Source of the DNA: Melieria omissa | Lineage: Eukaryota > Arthropoda > Insecta > Diptera > Ulidiidae | Length of the DNA stretch: 64,000 nucleotides | NCBI GenBank assembly: GCA_963971225.1 | Contig: OZ020268.1 | Location: 46,240,404 to 46,304,403, forward strand | Direction: 5' to 3' | In this document: positions 48,111-58,133 of the stretch, piece after piece | Layout of the letters: each line of letters opens with the position of its first letter | Numbering within the stretch: the first letter of the stretch is position 1 | Made by a program: the position numbers and the translations under genes | The notes under the pieces: generated by a model | The model's input: the letters and a program-made list of their open reading frames with translations, nothing else | Database searches by the model: none | Told to the model about the DNA's origin: nothing

Positions 48111-50340
48111 ATAAATTTTTTTTCATCTATAAAAATAATTTTAAACAACTTAAAGATTTACTAAGTTCGGTGAAAAAAATATTACTGAAAGAGTGAAAAA
48201 TGCACAACGGTGAATATTGTTGAGTTATATTTCGTTGCAAACGTGAATTGCGCCAAAATTTTGGCTGGTTGTATTACCTTAAGTGTTTGTTTATAATAAA
48301 TATTAACCTTTTTACTTACTAGGAACCTCATTTATTTCTGTCGTCAACGAAAACGCATTGAGATTTGAAATGTTCTCATTTTAAGTTAAAATTTTTGTAA
48401 AATTTTACAACGCATACGAATTGGCTTCAGGCACTTCTTTCATTGTGTACGCAATTTTTATAATCATAATAATTCATATTCTTTTTAAAATTATTGGCTG
48501 CCTGATTTACAACAAACAGTGAAACAACATGGTTTCCATTACACAAAAAACTCATGCAAAAGAACACAGAAATTATGGCACCAGCAGTGACTTTGGTAGT
48601 CACACAAACACAGAGGACAATCACACAAAATGATAGCTGTGCGGCAAACGCCACTTGTGCCGTGGCTGTCAAACGATGAGCCATAAAATATACTCGCTTG
48701 TAAAGAGAGGGGTGACTACACTTTGAAACTTATTGCAACAAAAGGACCAACATGCAACCAACATGTGTGTGTGTGTTGGTGAGTGTAGGGACGAAAAACG
48801 CTTTCGCATTGCTACTTTCAACTGCTTGCATTCATCAATTAAAACAACCAACAATAGCAACAAAACTATGCACAACTAAATTGAAATGCCACTGCACTGC
48901 ATGGCATGGCTGTGGGTAATGAATTTGTATGCCTATTTTTGGCATTCGGGCCGCCATGTCGCTATGACACTCAGGCAGTTTGCTTACGCTTCACTTTTTC
49001 ATAGTTCCATTCTTTCATATGTCATATCCAAGTTGCTGCTGCTGTTGATTTTTTGTTATATTCGTTGCTCTCGGGTTTGTTGTTGTCATTGTTGCTATGA
49101 TTGGGTAATGACAACATAATGGTTATGGTTAGTGGCGTAGTTGTGTGTTGCAAATTGTTGTTGTTTTTAATGATGACACCAATGACGCTACACGATTTTG
49201 ATTTTTAGGCCAATGCAAGTCGACACGAAACCGACACTGCGTCACAACAGCTTTTTGCTGTACGGCAATTAATTGTAACAGTTTTTTACTTGAAATTTAT
49301 GACCACTATAGATTCGTCGACAAAGATTTGTGGCAGTACTGAAATAGTTATTAGTGCAATAAAATTCAAGATTTATTGAAATGTTTCAATTGCAACCAAT
49401 AAAACGAAAAATTGCAACATTTCATTTGAGAGCATTGATTTTGAATTTAATGGGCATATTTTTGGAAGTTTGAGGTATTTACTCAAGTTTTTGAAAGAAT
49501 GATTGAATGATTTGTTTCAAGTTGAAGTCATACAAACATTGAGAACAGCTGGAATAAGAAACGGAATCGATCAATCCAACCATCCTCAATTGCTTGAATT
49601 ACGAAACAAAATAATTAACTTCACTTAACTTTCAACTTTTAATTTTGTTAATTTCAATATTCGGTTTTTGTTTTTTATGTATAGGGCTTTAAAGAATATA
49701 TTTTTTTCCAAAACCGATGAACTTAAATAATAAAAAACTTCAGTGAAATAATTTTGAGTTACCTTAGCATTCTAGTGTTAAAACGCCTCTAAGCTGTTAA
49801 CTGCAATCGTTCAATAATGTTAAGGCATACTTTTAGGCTAAAATATATAATTTTTATTCAGTTAGCTGTAAGTTCCATTGAATAATTAGTTGTTGCATAC
49901 TTTCAGTCTTAACTAACTGTAAAAAATTAATGCTTGCATACTTTTTTGCTTAATGCTCTTAAATTTGTTTTGCATTTTTCTAGAATTAATTCTAAATTCT
50001 ATGAAATACTTTGTTATTAGCATAGTTTCAGGCTTAATATTTGGTTTCTTGCGTTACTTAAAACACAAATACAAATATGACAATAACTGTCAAATTTGTA
50101 AAACCTTTAGCGCCTAAAATACGCATTAAAAATTATATTAAAACTTCACTCACGTTAAAATACAACTCCCACTTAACCTTCCAACTACCTCTCCATTTCA
50201 TTTGAAAATTCCACCCCATCTAGCCACCATTGGCCAATGCACCACTGTTCGCCACTTGCACAATTCAATAACAAAAATTTAGCGAACAAACAATTTCCGC
50301 CCGCCATATGCAAACAAATAAATTGCAACAAATAATTCGC
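48111..50340. other. intron, no gene recognised
   Basis: A+T-rich unique-looking sequence. Around 49790-49960 a loose repetition GTTAA..GCATACTTTTAGGCT occurs three times (about 49820, 49897, 49932). No genes or transposon ends are seen. Confidence 0.4.
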
Positions 50341-51720
50341 GATGCGCCGCAACATTGCTCGCATTGCCCGATTAAGTGGTAGCGCAGCCGCCTGCTGGCC
50401 ACTGCTAGGCGCCTGTTCCGAGTTCTCATTTCAAGAGCGCCGAAATTTCACTCGTAAGGCTGCCGCTGCGTCTTATGCGCGCACGCAACGTCTTCAGCGT
50501 GTGGCAACAGCCGGCGACAGCTTCCTTTTGCAGCGACCGAAATTGCAACGCCACGCAGCAAAGATGCCGGAAGTGTGCCCGAACAGTGCGCACATTGTTC
50601 GTGTGTGTGATTGCGCACACAACCGGAAGTGTCGGCGCTGCCGAAGGACCCACTAACAGGCGCGCAGCAGCCGACATGGCGCGCACACAATGCGTTTCCG
50701 CTGCAGGCAGTTGAGTTGAGTGGAGCGGTGACCTACGATTGCATTGTGTTGCGCTCTCGCTGGCCGGACATGGCAGCCATTTCAATGTGCAACTACATCG
50801 ATTCCCGTTGCTGACACCGAACGGGAGTTGGCAACATTTATACTGCCAGCTGCCAGCCAACTCAATGAACAATGAAAATCGATTACAGAATAACTGAATG
50901 AAAAGGCAGTCATTCGACCAGCTCGAATATGTTCACCCAGCGTTGGCAGCGGCAACACCTACTAATGCCGCCAGCAATGCCAACTGGCTGCATGCTGAAT
51001 TCCACTTCGTGCAACTATACACATCCGAAATAGCTCAACTAGTTTGCGCCAGTTGCAGACCACTGTCGCCACGTGCTGTGCGCCTCATACAGCTGGGAAA
51101 AGAAAATTGGAATATTCTTTGATGTGGCAATTAAAATGACCGCAGCGACACGCCACGTATGCAGCTGTAATTTGATTTCGAAATAATTGCCACGCGCCGA
51201 CTGACCTTGAACATTGCTAAATTGTTCCGCGCAATTTGGCACTGCAAGCAACGCCACAGCCCCACCGCCGCACAAACTTCATGCAATCAGAAGCAACAGA
51301 GGTCATGCAATCAAAAGTAACTCACAATAGCCACTCAGACTCACACTCACGCACATGCAAACACTCACACACACACATACTGCGGCTTGTATTCAGCATC
51401 CGGTCGGCCGCACATTTGTCGGGCATTGCGCTCTCCATTTTCGGCAACGGCAGCCACCTGCGTGCATGCGCTGCGCGCCTGTGACGCGTTGCCAACGTAA
51501 ACCCCTGTTGACAACCGCACGTCTGTCGGCGTCATGTAGCCAACCTGTTGTTCGGCTCCGATGCGCTTCGTTTTGCCGGCTCTCGACACAATTTGGCATT
51601 GACCCGAGTCTCGCACCAGCCGGCAAAGGTACACACACGCACACTGATGTCAGGGCATCAGAAAAGGACAATCCGCTTTTCATCCCCTACATAAGTGGTG
51701 GAGGATGAAAAAGGCGACTA
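50341..51720. other. G+C-rich intronic island with overlapping frames
   Basis: About 1.4 kb clearly richer in G+C than the rest of the intron. Overlapping 70-148 codon frames run on both strands (for example 50342-50656 plus, 50426-50872 minus, 51355-51708 plus). No frame has a recognisable domain, and the multi-frame openness is what high G+C alone gives. It includes a CA run at 51362-51378. It could be regulatory or an unrecognised noncoding transcript. Confidence 0.35.
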
Positions 51721-52140
51721 TTATTGAGCTTTAACAGTGCCATGAAGAAGCGGATTGAAACATTGATTTATGTGTGATATGTGATTCTCTTGCAAGTTAT
51801 CAGATATTTGTTAAAGGTTAAAGAAAATATTCATAAAAAATATACAAAATCAAAACTTTTAAATTTAAAAACAAAACTTGTAAATTAAGAAGTTAAAAGT
51901 AATTGACACAAAAATTATTAAAAACTAAAAATTAAAACTTAAATATTAAATATTAAAAATAAGAAGTTTCAGATTTAATACTAAAACCATAAACATGAAT
52001 GTTAGTAATAACATTTTAATGATTACAATTTATAATTAAATATCACAAACTAAAAAAAAGTATCAAAATTAATACACATTAATAAAAGAATCGAAAAATA
52101 ACGTTAAAAATCATTAACGAAAATTCAAAATATAAATCAA

Positions 52141-53150
52141 ATCAGATAAAAAAACCAAATCATCAGATGAAGTGTCAATTCAATTAAATAAGTCAACTGA
52201 AATAAACTCAGGGCAGTTCAATTCAACTCAACTCAAGTCAAGTCAACTCACCTCAACTCAATACAATTCAGATCAATTAAATTTAATTTAATACAGTGCA
52301 ATTCAATTCAATTCAGTCAATGAAGATCAGTCCAATCAAGCCAAGTTAATTTTAGTTAAGTCAAGTGTCAGGTCGAGTCGAGTCGACTAGAGTCAATTCA
52401 ATTAACGTGTAGTCAATAAAGTCAGGTTTAACCAGGATAAGCCAAGTCAATGTAAGCCAAGTCAACTCAACTCAAATCAAATCGAATCGACTCAAGTCAA
52501 TTAAGTCAAGTCTATTCACGACAATTCAGCCAAGTCAAATCAAGTCAAGCCACATGCACTCAATTCCAATAAAATTATGTCCAGCCATGACAAGTCTAAC
52601 CAAGTCTAATCAAGTCAAGTCGACTGGATAAAATTAAGTTAGGTCTAGCTATGTCTAGCCAAGCCAAGCCAAATCAAGTCATTTCAAGTCAAGTCCAGCC
52701 AATTCAAGTCGAGGAAAGAGTAGTCAATACAGTCAGATCTACCCAGAAGAAGCCAAGCTAACCCAATCCAAGTCAAGACAAGACAAGTCATGTCAAGTCA
52801 AGTAAAGTCGAGTCTAGTCAAGTCAAGTCAAGTCAAGTCAAGTCAAGTCAAGTCAAGTCAAGTCAAGTCAAGTCAAGTCAAGTCAAGTCAAGTCAAGTCA
52901 AGTCAAGTCAAGTCAAGTCAAGTCAAGTCAAGTCAAGTCAAGTCTAGTCAAGTCAAGTCAAGTCAAGTCAAGTCAAGTCAAGTCAAGTCAAGTCAAATCA
53001 AATCAAATTAAGTGGAATCGACAGGAGTCAATTAAGTCAAGCCTAGTTAAGCTAATCAAATCAAGTTAAATCAAGTGAACCCAAGACAAGTCTAACCAAA
53101 TCAAGACAAGTCGACTGGATTCAATTAAGTCAGGTCTAACCAAGTCCAAT
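52141..53150. repeat. pentanucleotide (AAGTC)n array with degenerate halo
   Basis: A core of nearly pure AAGTC repeats spans about 52815-52998 (roughly 36 copies, one GTCTA variant near 52943). On both sides hundreds of bases consist of mutated forms (TCAACTCA, GTCAAGCCA, AATCAAGT). The apparent 73-codon frame at 52790-53011 is just a translation of the repeat (SQVKS units). Confidence 0.95.
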
Positions 53151-55640
53151 CAAAATTAAATTAAAAAATAAATCAATCAAATCTAATGGAATAAAATTCA
53201 ACTAAATTTGGAACTAAATTTTTTAATTATAAAAAAATCCAAATAAATATTTAAAAAGTAAAAATGAGCAAAGTTTTGAATTACTAAATCAGATAATTAA
53301 AAAAATATAAATATATGTAAAACTATAGAAATATTGATCCTCTTAAAACTCAACGATTTCAAGTTCGAAATCACAATCACTGCTACTTATGAGCCTGAAA
53401 GCGTGCAAATCGGTGACTTATTTATTGCCCCATTTTCAGTTCCACGTAAATCATTAATCACATTCTGGCACATTGTTCTTCTTCAATCGCTTGGAATCAT
53501 CATTAAAAGTTCAACAACAACAAATCAAAACGCCGCAAAAGTGCACAACTTGCAATTCGTAAATATTTCATAAGTTTACGTTCAAGTTAAATTTTTCGCA
53601 GGTTTTCCGCTCAATTGCGGCACTCACTCAAAAGAACCACAAAGTTCGGCATTGAAGCCCGGCCGCTCCATTTGTGAACTGCAGCAACTTTTTTCTTCCC
53701 GTAGCTGCCGTTCAGTTGTCGTAGTTGTCATTATGCTGTCGACGGTCTTCGTCGGTTGCATGCGCATTGCAGTCATCATTGAATGCTTTAGGCCAGCAAA
53801 ATGTTGACTGTGAAAAATGAGGCGCCATTTAAATTTGCATGTTTTGCCATGAAATGAAAATAAAATACAGGCACCGAACACGTCATCGAATCTTTCGTAG
53901 CGTTAAGAAATGTGTTGCATACTTTGAGGCGGTGAAAAGCGCATAAACAAATATTCATGCCGTGTTTGCGCTTTAACAATATTTGTATTGATTTAAAACA
54001 CAAATTTGGCAAATTCTACTGAAATTTTCAGCTGCGTCTCATTCGATGAATTTAAGCACAACGCCAAACATGTGAAAGAGCAAAGAAAGAATAAAACAAT
54101 TGACAGGGATGGCACAGCAAATTTGCGCCTCACCACCTCAAGCGGATTTGCGTTTTGGCATTGTAAGACTTTCATTTATCCCTTTGGCCAACAATAGTTG
54201 TTGGTGAAAAGAAACAATGAAAAGGGTGCCCGAAAAAGCAAATATTTACAACAAATTTGAGGCTGAGAAATGTTAAAATAAAAATACGCTTAAAAATTGA
54301 TGCATGAAATTCAACTTTTCGGTAATTGCTGCAATATTGGGAAGAATTTATTGATTTAAGTGATGGAGTAGTTAAAGAAACAAATATTTTTGATCTATTT
54401 TGATTTCAACACGTCATTGCCAGAAATGATTAAATGATATGTAAACTGTCTGTCAAATCAAAAGTAAATGTAATAATTAAACAAATGAAAGAGTTCGTCT
54501 GTTAATGTTTTTAATTAATTGAGAACAAACACGGCAATCATCTTGGTGACAGCTTCTTCATACCCAGCAGAACATGGAGATTTCTTTAATAAGAGATGGA
54601 AGAAAATTACTTACAAAAATCGTAGAATGGCTAAAAATAGCTTTTTGAGATATTTTTCTTTCCAACATTCTCTCACACTTTTACTCTATTCCGGTCATTC
54701 ATGTGTTTCCGTCCTTGTCTAGGGGAGTGCTAACTGGCTCTCCTTTCAAACAACATTGTTCGATCTTTCAAACCAAAACTGAGATTACACTTAAAACTTT
54801 TTTTCAATAAGCCATAAAGGTGCCTCAACTTTAACCCTTCAACCCTTTTGCCCCATTTTATTTTCATGAAATAAAACAACAATATATTTTTACACATTTA
54901 ACCGGAACTTCAGCGCCGGATGCAATTTAACACCCACCTGACAAAATGACTTTCTTTTTCGCCTCCCTTTTTCCTGAACCTCTTTTCTCTGACTCTCACA
55001 CACACAAACAAACTCTCTCTCTCATCTCTCTCACTTCCTCGTCCCTTTTCCTACACAGCATCCACAAATTCATCCGAATGACTGTCTGGCTGCTTGTGAA
55101 ATTTTGTAGTGCGTTTGAAATCATTAGCTGCTTAAAGTTGTAGACCAACTTTTCACCCTCTCACTCACTGCTTGCCACACTGTTGTTGAAATTTGCCACC
55201 TGTTGTAGGTCAAATGCAGCGCTGCAGCTTTGTGAATTTCGAACTGGCATGTCGTGTGTTCTACAACTGAAATATGACATGAACCTTCTATTAAAGCTAC
55301 TGTGTGCAGTGCCTAAAAGTGTGCTATTCGTTTGTTCTGAGAAAGTGTTAACTCCAAAAAAGAACTAAGAGCAGTGTGAGTGCGTATTTTATTACATTTT
55401 AGGTAAAACTCGAGGCGTATGTTTACACTCCTTCATGCCAGCTAATTCAAATTTCAAAGTGAATGTTTTCCACTTAAAAACATTTGAGTTTTCCGAAAGG
55501 TTAAAGTTAGCTGAGTGCAGTGTTAAAGTTATGTGGCTGCATGTCAGGTATTTAATTTCTTTCTTAAAGTAAAATCAATTTGTAGTAGAACAGATTTATA
55601 AAAGAGTTAAAGACTTGATTACACTAACCAAAATAATTTA
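53151..55640. other. intron, no gene recognised
   Basis: A+T-rich, with CA/CT-rich patches (54985-55045). Frames of 60-85 codons are unremarkable. No further structure was seen. Confidence 0.4.
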
Positions 55641-56120
55641 AGACGGAGTTCTCAGTTATTTGAAAATCAAAACTTAAACGGATGAACGAAGGGTGAAAAT
55701 TTGTACGCAGGAATATGATTTTTTACGCCTTTTGACTTCAAACTTTCCCTTCGAATGTGAAATATTTCGACATTTGTTTTTCATTTTTTCGAAAATCTAA
55801 AGCTAACGGGTCAAGTATGGGTCAAAATTTTATATTGTGAATCAAGATTTTATGGGCTTTTTGACTTAAAATATGATGAAAGCACTTCAATGGGGAAAAA
55901 ATTAGAAAAGTATTTTTTGGTTTTTTCGAAAATCAAAATTTGACGCGGTCAACGACGGGTTAAGAGTTTGTATGGAAAACAAGATTTTATGCGCTTTTTG
56001 ACTTCAAATATGATGAAAGCACTTCAAATGAGAAATAGTTAGATAAATATTTGTTCATAAAAATCTGACGTTATTACCAAAGGGCTTGGAAAAACTTGAT
56101 CTATTCATGCCATTGACTTT
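55640..56120. repeat. dispersed tandem family, copy C
   Basis: Three to four diverged ~125-150 bp units with TTTTTGACTTCAAATATGAT, GAAAGCACTTCAAATGAGAA and GAAAATCAAAATTTGACG phrases (about 55735, 55860, 55995). Same family and orientation as 22870-23200 and 32570-33190. Confidence 0.75.
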
Positions 56121-56521
56121 AACTTGCGTGCAAGGCCGCTGGGCCTTGCTAGTGTAGACATAATTATCAATCCTTTAAAACTTGTCTACCAAAAGTGTCT
56201 CGGTTTTTTAAATTAAAATCTGAGCCGTCAACTGAATCGCAAGACGTCGCATTAGGAATGATTTTTATCCTTTCAAGTTGATGTAAAGCAAGTCGCATCT
56301 CTTCATGGAATATCTCCTTCATCATTCTTTATTGGACCATTACAAAATTTCTTCAAATGTCAATCAATCAATCAATCTGGTCGTTGTATTTCAACCGCTT
56401 TCAGCATTGTTTCTTCTACAGTCTCAAGTAATTTTTATTTTTAGTGTAACATTTTTTATAACCAATTTTTTTAAATTCCCTTTAATTTTATTCATTATTT
56501 TTGCCTCTCTCTCTCTTGCAG

Positions 56522-56632
56522 ATTGCCAACCCAACGAGTACAGATGTCGTTCGGGCCATTGCATTGACGGCAACCGACGCTGTGACCGTATGCGTGACTG
56601 TCCGGATGGCGATGACGAAGACGAATCATGTC
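56522..56632 (+). CDS. trol: perlecan-like gene, exon 2 (LDLa module 1)
   Basis: A 111-base symmetric phase 1-1 exon, preceded by CTCTCTCTCTTGCAG and followed by GTAAGT. With the G carried from exon 1 it encodes DCQPNEYRCRSGHCIDGNR then RCDRMRDCPDGDDEDESC. All six cysteines of an LDLa module are present. The calcium-binding acidic cluster is in CDRMRDCPDGDDEDESC, with nine instead of the usual eight residues between the last two cysteines. LDLa modules fold around one calcium ion and three disulphides and mediate ligand or lipoprotein binding. The frame stays open past the donor for 23 codons, so intron retention would add a short unrelated tail. Confidence 0.9.
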
Positions 56633-57336
56633 GTAAGTTCTTCTCTAATGCGAAATGCATTTCCCTTTTAGAACTTGGTCTGCTCTTTGAACTGAAACTG
56701 TGATAATTTAGAGCGTAGAGTCTAGCGAAAAGAATGAAAGCAATCAAACTGCGCCTTCGAGCCATTAATGCTTCCATTTCTCTATATCTCTGTCTCTCTA
56801 ATTGGCCAAAAGTACTTTAAGTAAATTTTGTATATAATACTGAATATACCAAAATACTTAAAACGTTAGCTACTACACAGCTAATTTAACTATTTACTTA
56901 CTTATTTACTTGTTTAAACTATTTACCATATAGTGTAAACTATATGCCAACTATTTATACATATATAGACTTTAAGTAAATAATCGATTTAACTGCTAGT
57001 TGTAACCAAATTTACTTATACATATAAATGACTATAATTCTCCACTTACTCCCCGCTAATCTGTATGTATCTTTATCCTTCTCTTTAACAATTGCAACCG
57101 CAACAACAACAACAATTGCTACTACTAACTATTAACTAACCAAATATAATCTACAACAACAAATACTGCAATAAATTGGCATTGAAATAATCACCAAAAA
57201 CTAACCACCCGAACCGGCCATTTGTACATTTGTGCCATGTCAAATATCCAAAAACAATTATTACAAAAAAAAATAACGTTGTGCATGCCGTCGCATTAAC
57301 CACGCCCACGCCGACTCCATCGCCATTCAGTAGCAG
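56633..57336 (+). other. intron 2, ~700 bp
   Basis: GTAAGT to CAGTAGCAG. A+T-rich, with CAACAACAACAACAA (about 57100-57115) and TTTACTTA words. No further LDLa cysteine pattern was seen in it. Confidence 0.6.
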
Positions 57337-57456
57337 TCGATTGTAGCAACTTTGAGTATCTGTGCAAGGACGGCTTGCGCTGCATTAGTAAGTCGAAGGT
57401 CTGCGATCGCATCACCGACTGCGAGCACGGTGACGACGAGGATCACTGTGACGGCA
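57337..57456 (+). CDS. trol: perlecan-like gene, exon 3 (LDLa module 2)
   Basis: A 120-base phase 1-1 exon ending before GTAAGT (57457). It encodes DCSNFEYLCKDGLRCISKSK then VCDRITDCEHGDDEDHC, a complete six-cysteine LDLa module with the acidic calcium site. The acceptor is ambiguous: CAGTAGCAG at 57328-57336 offers three AGs spaced by three bases. All keep the frame, adding zero, one or two residues before the module (for example VD or AVD in place of LD). I chose the last AG, giving L-D-C; use of 57331 or 57334 as the first base is equally possible. The polypyrimidine tract is weak. Confidence 0.88.
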
Positions 57457-57680
57457 GTAAGTATTGGCCCACGCCCCGCCAACAACCCGTGAGACACTAA
57501 TGAGTCTCTTCTGTTCACACATTCAACACAATTTAGAGATTTCGAGTTAACGTACATAACCTCATTCTAATATATATTCGCTCTCTTCATTCCACTCTCT
57601 CTTTCTTGTTTGTATGTCTCTGTCTCTTTCTCTGTTTCACTGTTCTTCTGTCATTCGCAACGTTCTCGACTCGCCTTCAG

Positions 57681-57812
57681 TTGTGCCGCATTTGCGCTAC
57701 TTTTGTCCGAAGGGAAAATTCACCTGTCACGATCTCTCTTGCATCTCGATTGTGCACCGCTGCGACGGCCACACCGACTGTCCCAACGATCGCGCCGACG
57801 AGGAAGGCTGTC
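57681..57812 (+). CDS. trol: perlecan-like gene, exon 4 (LDLa module 3)
   Basis: A 132-base phase 1-1 exon between TCGCCTTCAG and GTATGT. It encodes IVPHLRYFCPKGKFTCHDLS then CISIVHRCDGHTDCPNDR then ADEEGC. Six cysteines and the CDGHTDCPNDRADEEGC calcium site are intact. The spacing of cysteines 2-3 (HDLS) is one residue shorter than in exon 2's module, but the module is recognisable. A 224-bp intron separates it from exon 3. Confidence 0.9.
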
Positions 57813-58019
57813 GTATGTTTGTGCTCAAGTTTAACTTTGCATTTTATTGACTCCTTTTTGCTTTTGGTGCAATTTCCTTTTTGAATTATTTTGTTGCATT
57901 TCTTATACAAAATGGTTGAAGCTTAAAATTCATTTCCTGCACATTTTGCGCTCTGCTCTCTTTTCTCTGCCTTTCTGTGCGGCTGTCACTGTGCCGAACA
58001 TTTTCGTCCATGGCCACAG

Positions 58020-58133
58020 CCTGTCTGTACGAGCGCTGGCAGTGCGATGACGGCACTTGCATTGGCCAGGAACTGCGCTGCAACGGCAACATCGACTGTC
58101 CAAACGATGTTTCCGACGAGCGATACTGTGGCG
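58020..58133 (+). CDS. trol: perlecan-like gene, exon 5 (LDLa module 4)
   Basis: A 114-base phase 1-1 exon between GGCCACAG and GTGAGC. It encodes PCLYERWQCDDGTCIGQELR then CNGNIDCPNDVSDERYC and G. All six cysteines and the DCPNDVSDE calcium motif are intact. A 207-bp intron precedes it. Confidence 0.9.

Larger units (their letters stand above)
6185..56521 (+). other. first intron (~50 kb) of the perlecan-like gene
   Basis: Begins GTAAGT at 6185 and ends in CTCTCTCTCTTGCAG at 56521, a strong pyrimidine-rich acceptor. Both sides are phase 1. It is filled with repeats and transposon remnants listed separately. I cannot exclude small unrecognised exons or alternative first exons inside it. Large first introns with regulatory content are common in fly extracellular-matrix genes. 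Confidence 0.55.

Noticed and set aside
47675..48196. Small genes sharing the peptide LRIRTVVP
   Set aside because: The peptide comes from the 20-base repeat core; flanking residues differ and the frames are broken between copies.
50426..50872. 148-codon minus-strand frame with several overlapping partners
   Set aside because: Overlaps other frames in at least three phases; high G+C explains the openness and no family motif is visible.
52790..53011. Repetitive protein of SQVKS units
   Set aside because: It is the direct translation of the AAGTC pentanucleotide array.
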